From Salinigranum halophilum (GTDB lineage Archaea; Halobacteriota; Halobacteria; Halobacteriales; Haloferacaceae), in contig NZ_SSNL01000006.1 in the NCBI RefSeq assembly GCF_007004735.1, positions 248,001 to 312,000 on the forward strand: a stretch of 64,000 nucleotides of DNA, read 5' to 3'. Position numbers and translations under genes: made by a program. Positions 9,038 through 15,873 of the stretch are shown piece after piece (within the stretch, counting starts at the first letter, position 1; the number at the start of each line of letters is the position of its first letter). Under the pieces are notes generated by a model, which worked only from the letters and a program-made list of their open reading frames with translations, did no database searches and was not told the origin of the DNA.

Positions 9038-9412
9038 TCAGACAATCTGCTCCTCTAACGTGTCTCGATGCGACCGGATGGTTGGTGGAGTGACGCTCGC
9101 CACCTCCGCGACGTCCGCCTGCGTCAGCCATTGTCCCTCCTCGCGACCCGCCTTGTACAGACAGGCCGCTGCGAAACCTGACGGGTTGACACCCGATGCG
9201 ACGCCTGACGATTCTGACTGTTCAGCCAAGCTCCGCGCTCGCTGTCGGATGTCCACCGGAACATCGAGTGCTGACGCGAACCGGGGGACGAACTCACTCG
9301 GGCGAACCGGCTGAGTCGGGAGCCCAAGTTCTGTATTCAGGGTCTTGTACGCATTCGCGACGCTCGATTGTTCGACGCGTGCTGTGTCGACGACGTCGTC
9401 GACGACCTCTAC
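9038..9412 (-). pseudogene. N-terminally truncated transcription initiation factor TFB
   Basis: The frame encodes about 120 residues matching the end of the first and the whole second cyclin fold of TFB: SVANAYKTLNTELGL, then SGVNPSGFAAACLYKAG, LTQADVAEVASVTPPTIRSH. The zinc ribbon, B-finger and most of the first cyclin repeat are absent. Upstream the frame runs into an 18-bp palindrome (9386-9403), beyond which an unrelated fragment lies on the other strand. It could be expressed from the GTG near 9256 as a short C-terminal protein, but a dead fragment is more likely. Confidence 0.75.
9386..9403. repeat. Perfect 18-bp palindrome at a gene-fragment junction
   Basis: GTCGACGACGTCGTCGAC reads identically on both strands. 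It lies where a truncated TFB frame (minus strand) and the 3' end of another gene (plus strand) meet. On each strand it encodes VDDVVD-type residues in frame with the fragment. Confidence 0.7.
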
Positions 9413-9508
9413 ACCTATCTCGACACCAGCGGTGCCCAGCGGACGTCTCGACTTCCCGAGTGGGAGGACTTCCTAGAACTCGCCGAGGAGTACGAGGTGG
9501 CGCCATGA
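9386..9508 (+). pseudogene. 3' fragment of an unidentified plus-strand gene
   Basis: The frame VDDLYTYLDTSGAQRTSR LPEWEDFLELAEEYEVAP then stop (TGA 9506-9508) has strongly haloarchaeal codon choice and acidic composition. Only about 36 codons remain, because upstream of the palindrome the same frame is antisense TFB. I do not recognise the family. The remaining 80 bases to the next gene hold nothing I can name. Confidence 0.45.
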
Positions 9509-9588
9509 GGGCGTGCTTTGATCGCTCAAACGGGGGATGCTGAGCGGTCACAAATCCTCGTACGATGCGTCTCCTTCTATCCCATCCC

Positions 9589-10098
9589 TCAGCTACGATT
9601 CGAAACCAGGTCTTCGATGAACCGGAACCCGTTCACGAACGTCACCGAGTCACCGTACCCCTCACTCGCGAGTACGGTCTCAGCCCCCTCTCCAGCCGCA
9701 ATGTCGGTCGTGTAGATGTACACCTCGGCCGCCGTCCCCGCGCTGAGGTGCTGGGCAGCTAGCGCAGTGAGGGCGGGGTCCGCTCGTTCAACCTCGTCAG
9801 CAGGGCGGTCGTCGGCGTTCGCGATATACCGCTGGACACCGTCCATCACCCGCGAGACGATCGGTTCGGAGAACTCCAGCGGTGACGCAACCGTCGCCCA
9901 ACCCTCGTCGTTCACGTCGTCGACGGGCGGGGCTTCGATATCGGGGTCGTCGACGGTCAGCTCCTCGTACACCCGTTCGGGGAGGACGAAGGTGACGTCG
10001 TTTCGGCGGGCGAATCGCCGAACAGCTTGGTAGCGGCTGTTCGAGGGCTGGCCCATCGCGACGAATAGCCCGGTGTCGGCGATGTGGAGCCGGCTCAC
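9589..10098 (-). CDS. PIN-like domain protein, putative toxin/RNase of a two-gene cassette
   Basis: A 169-residue protein. The start MSRLHIADTGLFVAMG resembles the first PIN-domain Asp motif (IADTG). An internal acidic pair ADDRPADEVERADPALTALAAQ and the late IYTTDIAAGEGAE match the spacing of the remaining PIN acidic residues (D-P-A-L-T-A-L-A then T-T-D). PIN domains are Mg-dependent ribonucleases. It overlaps the upstream regulator-like gene by 4 nt, the usual order regulator then nuclease. Nuclease activity is inferred. Confidence 0.65.
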   Translation of the reverse strand: MSRLHIADTGLFVAMGQPSNSRYQAVRRFARRNDVTFVLPERVYEELTVDDPDIEAPPVDDVNDEGWATVASPLEFSEPIVSRVMDGVQRYIANADDRPADEVERADPALTALAAQHLSAGTAAEVYIYTTDIAAGEGAETVLASEGYGDSVTFVNGFRFIEDLVSNRS

Positions 10099-10688
10099 GT
10101 GTCGTCAGTGCCGTTGCCGATGTCCAACTCACCGAGCCCTGCCCCAGCCTCCTCGAAATCGTAGTGCTCGTGGACGACGGGCCGGAGCGCTTGCAGAATC
10201 ATCTCCGCGGCCAGCGGTGAGATGTCGAGGTCCTCCGCCATCAGTCGGTGGGTCACCTCGCCGCGTTCGCGGGCGACAGCGTATGTGAGCGCCGTCGCGA
10301 GTCCGGCGACGCCGTGGCGGTCGATGTAGGTGTCGATGTCAGAGTTCGTCTCCCGGCGGCCCACCGCGTCGATGAGTGCCGGCGTGATCGTGTACTCGCG
10401 GTCGCCGGCAGTCGTCGTCACGGTCAGGTCGATTGCGCGGGCGGCGTACTGCCGGGGCTGTTCGTCTTGTGTAACTTCGACGACGCCGGTGTCGACGAGC
10501 CGGTTCACGTAGCTGTATGCCGTTCCCTGGGCGAGGTCGAGGTCCTCCATCACGTCCTGGACGGTCGCCTCCCCCTCCTGGGCGAGATACGCGTACAGCT
10601 GAGCTAGCTGTGGCTTTTCCAGCAAGTCCGCGACCGAGAGGAAGTCACGGACGATGTCGCCGTCGGCGCGCTTTGAGGTGCGCGACAT
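10095..10688 (-). CDS. TrmB/winged-helix transcriptional regulator-like protein, cassette partner of PIN-like gene
   Basis: A 197-residue protein with an N-terminal winged helix at about residues 25-75 (QLAQLYAYLAQEGEATVQDVM EDLDLAQGTAYSYVNRLVDTG). A conserved C-terminal region follows (ITPALIDAVGRRETNSDIDTY, GEVTHRLMAEDLDISPLAAEM ILQAL). This architecture is common in haloarchaeal regulators of small defence or toxin cassettes. The ATGA overlap with the PIN-like gene suggests a co-translated antitoxin-like role, which is inference. Confidence 0.75.
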   Translation of the reverse strand: MSRTSKRADGDIVRDFLSVADLLEKPQLAQLYAYLAQEGEATVQDVMEDLDLAQGTAYSYVNRLVDTGVVEVTQDEQPRQYAARAIDLTVTTTAGDREYTITPALIDAVGRRETNSDIDTYIDRHGVAGLATALTYAVARERGEVTHRLMAEDLDISPLAAEMILQALRPVVHEHYDFEEAGAGLGELDIGNGTDDT

Positions 10689-10738
10689 GGGCCGTTCTTG
10701 ATTACAGTTTACAGCAAATCAGTAAAAAGTGTTTTGGG

Positions 10739-11074
10739 TCACTCTGCCGGCGTTGTGACGAGGTGTTCCTCGAGGTCGCGTGTCCAGTACGTTGCGGGGC
10801 CGCCGGGACTACATCTCGCACACAGCTGTAGTGGGCCTTCTAGGTGGCCGAATTCGACACGGAACCGGGTGAGGGCTGCAAGTGCGTCGACGACGAGCCC
10901 GCACCCGTCGCAGGCGGAATGGTCACGCTCGTCGGGATCGAGATTCGACTGGATCGCGCAGTCGACGCAGATCGGGTGTGTGACTTGTTCGTCTTTTCCC
11001 CAGGTATGTGCCTCCCCCACGTCTGTACCGGGAACCGAATCGCAGAAGGCACAGCCAGCAAGTGTCTGTTGCAT
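10739..11074 (-). CDS. Haloarchaeal zinc-finger-like small protein (DUF7558-type)
   Basis: A 111-residue protein with three paired-cysteine motifs: CAFC near residue 8, CVDC near 37 with CDGC near 55, and CARC near 86. It probably binds two zinc ions. The start MQQTLAGCAFC at 11074 was chosen because upstream codons in this frame lack haloarchaeal character and because the stop of the ancestral upstream gene overlaps this ATG (TGATG). Function is unknown. Confidence 0.7.
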   Translation of the reverse strand: MQQTLAGCAFCDSVPGTDVGEAHTWGKDEQVTHPICVDCAIQSNLDPDERDHSACDGCGLVVDALAALTRFRVEFGHLEGPLQLCARCSPGGPATYWTRDLEEHLVTTPAE

Positions 11075-11432
11075 CACGCTCCTCCCTCGTCGGTGTCGCG
11101 AGCAAAGCGAGGCGCGACGAAGTAGTGCCTCGATAGCGAACGGCGACCAGTGGGAGCCATGAGCAAGCAGCAGCGGTCCAGCCTCGATGGAAGACCGCGA
11201 GTTGGAGTATCGAGTCGAATGTCTCGTCACTTGGCTCGTGGACGAGAACGCGTTCGTTGGGGATGGGACTGACGACGTCGTCGTCGACGAGGGCACTGAC
11301 CAGAGAATGGGCTCTCCTCTCGTCGATATCCGCTACCGCCACGCGGACAGCAACTTGATCCTGTGCGACGAGTTCTGCTTCAAACCGTTCGTGGTCGGCT
11401 GATGCATCGTCGAGTGCGTCTGTACCGGGCAT
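11074..11432 (-). pseudogene. Frameshifted conserved haloarchaeal small gene
   Basis: The N-terminal 78 or so residues (MPGTDALDD ... HSLVSALVDDDVVSPIPNERV, LAVFHRGWTAA) look genuine. After about 11190 the frame loses haloarchaeal codon character and would run on to 10923, overlapping the next gene by about 150 nt. One base out of register the reading ends in FVAPRFARDTDEGGA then stop at 11074-11076, exactly overlapping the next ATG. That strongly suggests a single-base shift. Either the gene is broken or the read contains an indel. Function unknown. Confidence 0.55.
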
Positions 11433-11452
11433 AGGAATCACGTCGGCGCGAA

Positions 11453-11641
11453 TTGACGCGCCTCGGTCTCTCAGGCGCGGACAAACTGCTCGCTGTTACG
11501 TGCTTAACCAACGCTGCAGGGGGGTATGATTCTGTGTTGGTTAATTCGCGGCGGCGTGACAAAATCGTTGGTGTGCTGGTCTGGACGCTCCTCCCGCTGG
11601 TCGTCGGCTATCTCGGGTTCCGCCGGGCCGACCTGAGCTAG
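11453..11641 (+). pseudogene. Probable 3' remnant of an ABC-2-type permease gene
   Basis: The last 27 codons (DKIVGVLVWTLLPLVVGYLG FRRADLS) resemble the final membrane helix and tail of ABC-2 family permeases of haloarchaea. Upstream codons are not convincing and no ATPase gene is nearby. The rest of the 11442-11763 stretch holds only a weak TATA-like CACTTGATATGTTC near 11720 that may serve the following membrane protein gene. Confidence 0.35.
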
Positions 11642-11763
11642 TCGGTCTTGACGGGCTGTCTATTCGGGTCCAGAGAACCGACGCTGGCATCAGATTCTCG
11701 GGCGACAGAGATAACCATCTCACTTGATATGTTCCGTCTGCGTAGGAGGGGACGTGACTACCG

Positions 11764-12759
11764 ATGACGTTCGACGGACTCGACAGACAGAAGCTGGGAT
11801 ACCTTGGACGATTCACGCTGGTCCACGTGCTCGCGTACATCCTCGTCGGGGCTGCGTTCCTGAGTATCCAGAACGCAATCCCCGCTGCTGACCGGGTCGC
11901 GATCGACTTCTTCGAACCGTACCGCCCGGTCGAGATCACTGTGCTCGGCTGGGAACTCGTTCGCGGTGCCCTGCTCGCGGTCGTACTCTCTCCCTTCTAC
12001 GGCGACATCCTCGGGAGAGACCGGGGCTGGTTGGTCCTCTTCACCACGGTGCTCGGTCTGACGATCGTCGGGTCCGTCGAACCGAGGGCGGGGTCGATCG
12101 AGGGCGTCCTGTACACGGAGACGACGGCGGTCGCCCACCTCGCCGTCCTCGGAGCCAGTGTCGTCCAGGTCGGACTGCTCACCGGCGCGTTCTTCTGGTG
12201 GGAACGGCGGGCGACTACGGACGTCTCGGGAGAGCGACGGAACTCCCTGGTCGACCGCGAGGTTCGCGGAGCGATCCCGAAGTACGTCGGCCGTTTCACC
12301 GTCGTGCACGTCGTGACGTACTTTCTGGCCGGCATCGCGTTCTTCGAGTTGCAGGATTACGAGACCGCGTTCGCGACGATGGAGGCGTTCGAGCTCTACC
12401 GGCCTCTCGATGGAGCAGTGGGCATCTTCGTGTTCCCGACGCAGATCATCCGTGGAGCGTTCCTCGCCGCTTTGCTCGTCCCCTTCTACTCGACCATCTT
12501 CCGTAGCGACCGGGGCTGGCTCTACCTGTTCGGATTGTTCCTGGGTATGACGCTGTTCGGCGCGCCTAACTTGCTCCAGGAGTTCGTCGAAACGCTGGCG
12601 TCCGGCTCGCTCGCGGAGGCGTTCGTGGGGACTGCCGAGGTCACCGTGCAGATGGCCGTGTTCTCACTCCTCCTCTGGTGGTGGGAACGGCGGTCGCTCG
12701 CCCGTCGCGACCGCACCGCGAGCGAAGGGGGGCGTAATGCACGCTTGTTCCAGTTATAG
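11764..12759 (+). CDS. Internally duplicated multi-pass membrane protein, function unknown
   Basis: A 331-residue membrane protein made of two similar halves (about residues 10-152 and 172-318). Matching segments are GYLGRFTLVHVLAYILVG / KYVGRFTVVHVVTYFLAG, then FFEPYRPVE / AFELYRPLD, then ELVRGALLAVVLSPFYGDI / QIIRGAFLAALLVPFYSTI, then DRGWLVLF / DRGWLYLF, and FFWWERR / LLWWWERR. Each half has about four hydrophobic segments. I do not recognise the family. The conserved Arg-Gly and Asp-Arg-Gly-Trp positions in both halves suggest a pseudo-symmetric fold. It converges on queC. Confidence 0.85.
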   Translation: MTFDGLDRQKLGYLGRFTLVHVLAYILVGAAFLSIQNAIPAADRVAIDFFEPYRPVEITVLGWELVRGALLAVVLSPFYGDILGRDRGWLVLFTTVLGLTIVGSVEPRAGSIEGVLYTETTAVAHLAVLGASVVQVGLLTGAFFWWERRATTDVSGERRNSLVDREVRGAIPKYVGRFTVVHVVTYFLAGIAFFELQDYETAFATMEAFELYRPLDGAVGIFVFPTQIIRGAFLAALLVPFYSTIFRSDRGWLYLFGLFLGMTLFGAPNLLQEFVETLASGSLAEAFVGTAEVTVQMAVFSLLLWWWERRSLARRDRTASEGGRNARLFQL

Positions 12760-12776
12760 TCCAAACGCGTGTCGGA

Positions 12777-13469
12777 TTAGACGTACGACGGTCGCTCAGC
12801 GTATTCGATGGGATCGTGTTCCTCGAGATTCTGGAAAGCCTGCAGACGGAACGCACAGGAGTCACACGTCCCACAGGCGGGTTCCTCTTCTCGGTAACAT
12901 GACCACGTGTGTTCGTAGGGGACCCCAAGTTCGAGCCCTCGCTCGGCGATGTCCGTTTTCGTCCACTCGACGAACGGTGCGACCAGGGAAATATCCGTCT
13001 CGGGTTTCGTTCCGACGTCGATTACCTGCTGGAACGCCTCGAAAAAGGCCGGGCGGCAATCAGGATATCCTGCGAAGTCTTCCGAATGAGCGCCGATGAA
13101 GATGGCTGATGCGTCGTGTGCCTCCGCGTAGGACGTCGCCATCGACAGGAGATTTGCGTTCCTGAACGGAACGTACGACGTGGGGATTTCTTCGTTGTCC
13201 ATATCCGCGTCGTCGACCTCGATATCCTCATCAGTCAGTGATGAGGCACCGATTCTGGCGAGGTGCTCGGTCTCGATATGGAGGAAGTCATCGGCATCGA
13301 CGACGTCTGCGAGTTTCTGCGCTGACTCGAACTCCTTATCTTCGGTTCGTTGTCCGTACGACGTGTGGAGGAAGAGGGGATCGTATCCACTCTCGATTGC
13401 TTCGTACACAGCTGTCGCACTATCCATTCCGCCTGAAACGAGAATCACCGCCTTGTCGTGTTCGCTCAT
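12777..13469 (-). CDS. queC: 7-cyano-7-deazaguanine synthase (preQ0 synthase) QueC
   Basis: A 230-residue enzyme converting 7-carboxy-7-deazaguanine to preQ0 with ATP and ammonia. The PP-loop SGGMDSATAVY is at residues 11-21, VPFRNANLL and GAHSEDFAGYPDCRPAF are family motifs, and the C-terminal zinc site is WSCYREEEPACGTCDSC. It is the last gene of the queD-queE-folE-queC operon and overlaps folE by 4 nt. PreQ0 feeds archaeosine in tRNA. The divergent dpdA-like operon next door indicates that this copy serves DNA modification (inference). Confidence 0.97.
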   Translation of the reverse strand: MSEHDKAVILVSGGMDSATAVYEAIESGYDPLFLHTSYGQRTEDKEFESAQKLADVVDADDFLHIETEHLARIGASSLTDEDIEVDDADMDNEEIPTSYVPFRNANLLSMATSYAEAHDASAIFIGAHSEDFAGYPDCRPAFFEAFQQVIDVGTKPETDISLVAPFVEWTKTDIAERGLELGVPYEHTWSCYREEEPACGTCDSCAFRLQAFQNLEEHDPIEYAERPSYV

Positions 13470-14083
13470 ATGTTTGAGTCGTTATCGATTGCTCGTTCGA
13501 ACTGCTGTACAACGGTCTCCGAGACGTCTCCAGAGACTGATCGTGTGGTCGTCGTCGTCGATCGCTCGACGCCTCGCATCGCCTCACAGAGATGGGTCGC
13601 TGAAATCTCAACGACGACACCGACGGCACCGAGTTCGTCGTAGAGACCAGTCGCGATATCACGCGTCAGTGACTCTTGCATCGTCAGCTGACGAGACTGC
13701 CAGCGGACGTACCGTGGTAGTTTCGAGAGTCCAACGACTTCGCCATCGGGGACATAGGCGACGTGGGCAACGCCATGATACGGAAGAAGGTGGTGCTCAC
13801 AGAGACTGTACAACGGAATCCCGGTCTTGACTACTGGATTCGACTCTTCGACGGGGAACGTTCTGAGTGTCGGCTTTGCCGCTGTGCGAGTCCCTTCGGT
13901 CAGTGTCTCGAATGTCTGTGGGACCCGACGCGCCCACGTGTCATGGAGTTCCTCACGCTCTGGGTCCGCTCCGACGGCTTCCAAGAGGAGTTTGGTTCCC
14001 TCTTGTGCTTTCTGCCAGTCGATCTCCGTTCCATCGGGTGCTCGCTGACTCTGCTTCGTCTTCCCGTTTGTTTCACCCGTCAT
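13466..14083 (-). CDS. folE: GTP cyclohydrolase I, bacterial-type FolE
   Basis: A 205-residue GCYH-IA enzyme making 7,8-dihydroneopterin triphosphate from GTP, the first step to preQ0. The zinc-binding SLCEHHLLPYHGVAHVAYVP, GLSKLPRYVRWQSRQLTMQE, and HLCEAMRGV (zinc Cys and Arg-Gly) are all present, so it should be active. As known to me, haloarchaea usually use the archaeal MptA/FolE2-type enzyme for this step. The presence of FolE inside a que operon therefore points to horizontal acquisition as a pathway cassette. It lies 3 nt after queE. Confidence 0.95.
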   Translation of the reverse strand: MTGETNGKTKQSQRAPDGTEIDWQKAQEGTKLLLEAVGADPEREELHDTWARRVPQTFETLTEGTRTAAKPTLRTFPVEESNPVVKTGIPLYSLCEHHLLPYHGVAHVAYVPDGEVVGLSKLPRYVRWQSRQLTMQESLTRDIATGLYDELGAVGVVVEISATHLCEAMRGVERSTTTTTRSVSGDVSETVVQQFERAIDNDSNI

Positions 14084-14086
14084 GAA

Positions 14087-14872
14087 TCACGTCCCCGGAG
14101 CGTCGTTCCACAGGTCGACATGCAAGCGTGGCGTGTACCGATATCCGTACTCGAGTGCGAGCTCTGCGGTCAACTCGCGGGTTTCGGACAGACGTTCTCG
14201 AGTCATCCCCTCAGGCATCAATAAGACGTCTTCGTTCCGAATCGAGGCAGTACTCACCTCTCGGAGTTCTTCAACGAGTGACTCGATCTCGTCCATGTCC
14301 TCGCGGTCAGTGACGACGAACTTCAGCTGGAAGTCATAGGCCTCAACGAGAGCCGCAAGCGCGTCGTAATCCAGTCGGTCCCGTTCGTGTCGTTCATCCC
14401 AGACGCCGATATCGGTGTCGCCGCCCGCAGGGGGTCGTTCTTCCGTCGGGGTCGACGAGGCGAGTTTCGGACTAATCGAAGCGAGATCCATCGGGACGTC
14501 GCGGAAGACGGTCCCGTTCGTCTCGACCGTGATGTGGTAGCCTTCCCGATTGAGTGTCTCCAGCAGACTGTCGACTCGGTCATGCATCATCGGCTCTCCG
14601 CCGGTAAGAACGACATGTTCACTCTCGTGTTCGGTCGCCTGTGAGACGACCTCGTCGATATCGAGCCAGCCGTGTGTTGGCTCCCACGACGTGTGATACG
14701 AGTCACAGAACCAGCATCGGAGGTTACACCCCGACGTCCGGATGAACGTGCTCGGGACCCCAGCCAATTTCCCCTCACCCTGCAGCGAGTGGAATATCTC
14801 GTTGATAGGGAGTGTGTCGTCCCCCTGCTCGACAGGGCGAGAGACTGACCCCGAGTCCGAATTGACAGGCAT
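14087..14872 (-). CDS. queE: 7-carboxy-7-deazaguanine synthase QueE (radical SAM)
   Basis: A 261-residue radical SAM enzyme that contracts 6-carboxytetrahydropterin to 7-carboxy-7-deazaguanine. SLQGEGKLAGVPSTFIR is followed by the cluster motif CNLRCWFC (CX3CX2C) near residue 50, and LTGGEPMMH is the SAM-binding GGE motif. The insert PTEERPPAGGDTDIGVWDER and QLKFVV match the archaeal form. It sits 4 nt after queD and 3 nt before folE. Confidence 0.95.
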   Translation of the reverse strand: MPVNSDSGSVSRPVEQGDDTLPINEIFHSLQGEGKLAGVPSTFIRTSGCNLRCWFCDSYHTSWEPTHGWLDIDEVVSQATEHESEHVVLTGGEPMMHDRVDSLLETLNREGYHITVETNGTVFRDVPMDLASISPKLASSTPTEERPPAGGDTDIGVWDERHERDRLDYDALAALVEAYDFQLKFVVTDREDMDEIESLVEELREVSTASIRNEDVLLMPEGMTRERLSETRELTAELALEYGYRYTPRLHVDLWNDAPGT

Positions 14873-14876
14873 AAAA

Positions 14877-15341
14877 TCAGATACCCGAACAGAGTTCGTG
14901 CGTCTCGGCGACTTCGACAGAGACGTCGGAGATGTTGTCTGGGAGCGATTCGAGTATCCGATGTTCGAGAACGACTGCCATTACCTCTGCAGTCGGTGGA
15001 TGCTGAAGAACGACGACAGCATCGCCGTCTCCCGACTGTTCGAACGCGTCGATGAGTGGATCACCCGCTTCGAGGAGGAATCGATGATCCCACTCGTCGA
15101 TGATGCTCGTGATATCTCCTTTGTCGACAACCCACCCTTCCTCAGTGAGTTCGCCAGTCACAGTGACTGCAATCTCGTAGTTGTGGCCGTGCGGTCGAGC
15201 GCACTTGCCGTCGTGGTGCTGGATACGATGCCCAGAACTGATCCGTATCGGACGATCACGGCCCACGTGGAGGGTCCGCTCGCCCGCCTCAGATAATGGC
15301 GAGTGAGACGAATCAGTTTCTTCGAGTACTCTCTGAGTCAT
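14877..15341 (-). CDS. queD: 6-carboxytetrahydropterin synthase QueD
   Basis: A 154-residue PTPS-fold enzyme converting dihydroneopterin triphosphate to 6-carboxytetrahydropterin. The zinc histidines appear in SSGHRIQHHDGKCARPHGHNY, with the catalytic cysteine in GKC. The late ETHELC carries the substrate-binding Glu. Start MTQRVLEE at 15341 is preferred, because a TATA-like box lies about 25 nt upstream and the longer frame to 15401 would include it. It is the first gene of the preQ0 operon. Confidence 0.95.
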   Translation of the reverse strand: MTQRVLEETDSSHSPLSEAGERTLHVGRDRPIRISSGHRIQHHDGKCARPHGHNYEIAVTVTGELTEEGWVVDKGDITSIIDEWDHRFLLEAGDPLIDAFEQSGDGDAVVVLQHPPTAEVMAVVLEHRILESLPDNISDVSVEVAETHELCSGI

Positions 15342-15360
15342 ACTCGGATATTCTTCAGGT

Positions 15361-15371
15361 CGTATTAAAAT
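15361..15371 (-). promoter_or_regulatory. TATA-like box of the queD-queE-folE-queC operon
   Basis: ATTTTAATACG on the minus strand lies about 25 nt before the queD ATG at 15341, which predicts a leaderless mRNA. Confidence 0.55.
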
Positions 15372-15489
15372 GATGCGCTTCGGAGTGAAAGTGAACAGCA
15401 TCGACCCTCAGCCCGTTAGCGATGGTTTCCACAGAACGTGATACAGTTTGAGTGCAGTACCAAACTCTAATTCGCCGAAACGGCACCTG

Positions 15490-15765
15490 TCACTCAGACC
15501 GACACACGACAGGCCCACGATTCCCTTCTTCGGTTGTGGCACTGATCTCGCAGTGAAAATACTCCCCTTGTGGATACATGATGAATCGGTCTTCGTCATC
15601 GTTTTCGACACGACCGACTCCCGAGATAGACCACTCTGCATCCTCAACCCCGTGCCATGTGAAATATTCTTGTTCGTCAGAGACGGCAAAATCGAGCGTT
15701 CCGGTCCCACTGCCGAGAATGTGCTCGACCTGGTCGAGTACGATATCATCGGTAATGACAGCCAT
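15490..15765 (-). CDS. Small acidic protein of unknown function beside the dpdA-like operon
   Basis: A 91-residue acidic protein (DFAVSDEQEYFTWHGVEDAEWS, MYPQGEYFHCEIS) with haloarchaeal codon choice. I recognise no family. An AATTAAAT box lies about 27 nt upstream of its ATG, supporting a leaderless transcript. It lies between the preQ0 operon and the divergent dpdA-like gene, so it may be a regulator or accessory protein, but nothing in it shows this. The larger frame on the opposite strand is less plausible. Confidence 0.55.
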   Translation of the reverse strand: MAVITDDIVLDQVEHILGSGTGTLDFAVSDEQEYFTWHGVEDAEWSISGVGRVENDDEDRFIMYPQGEYFHCEISATTEEGNRGPVVCRSE

Positions 15766-15787
15766 AGCATGAGATACTGCGCCATCG

Positions 15788-15797
15788 CATTTAATTG
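15788..15797 (-). promoter_or_regulatory. TATA-like box for the 91-residue gene
   Basis: CAATTAAATG on the minus strand is spaced about 27 nt from the ATG at 15765. The plus-strand promoter of the dpdA-like gene must lie in the same 108-bp gap, but no box there is convincing. Confidence 0.45.
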
Positions 15798-15873
15798 TAG
15801 AGACGAGTTCTACTCTCGTTTGAGAGGATTCATTACCCCGAGCAAGGTATGATGGGCCGGTGAATATCTAGCT

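Noticed and set aside
13763-14224. 153-codon plus-strand frame antisense to folE
   Set aside because: It mirrors a well-conserved gene; its composition (many Arg, Leu, Cys) is that of an antisense frame.
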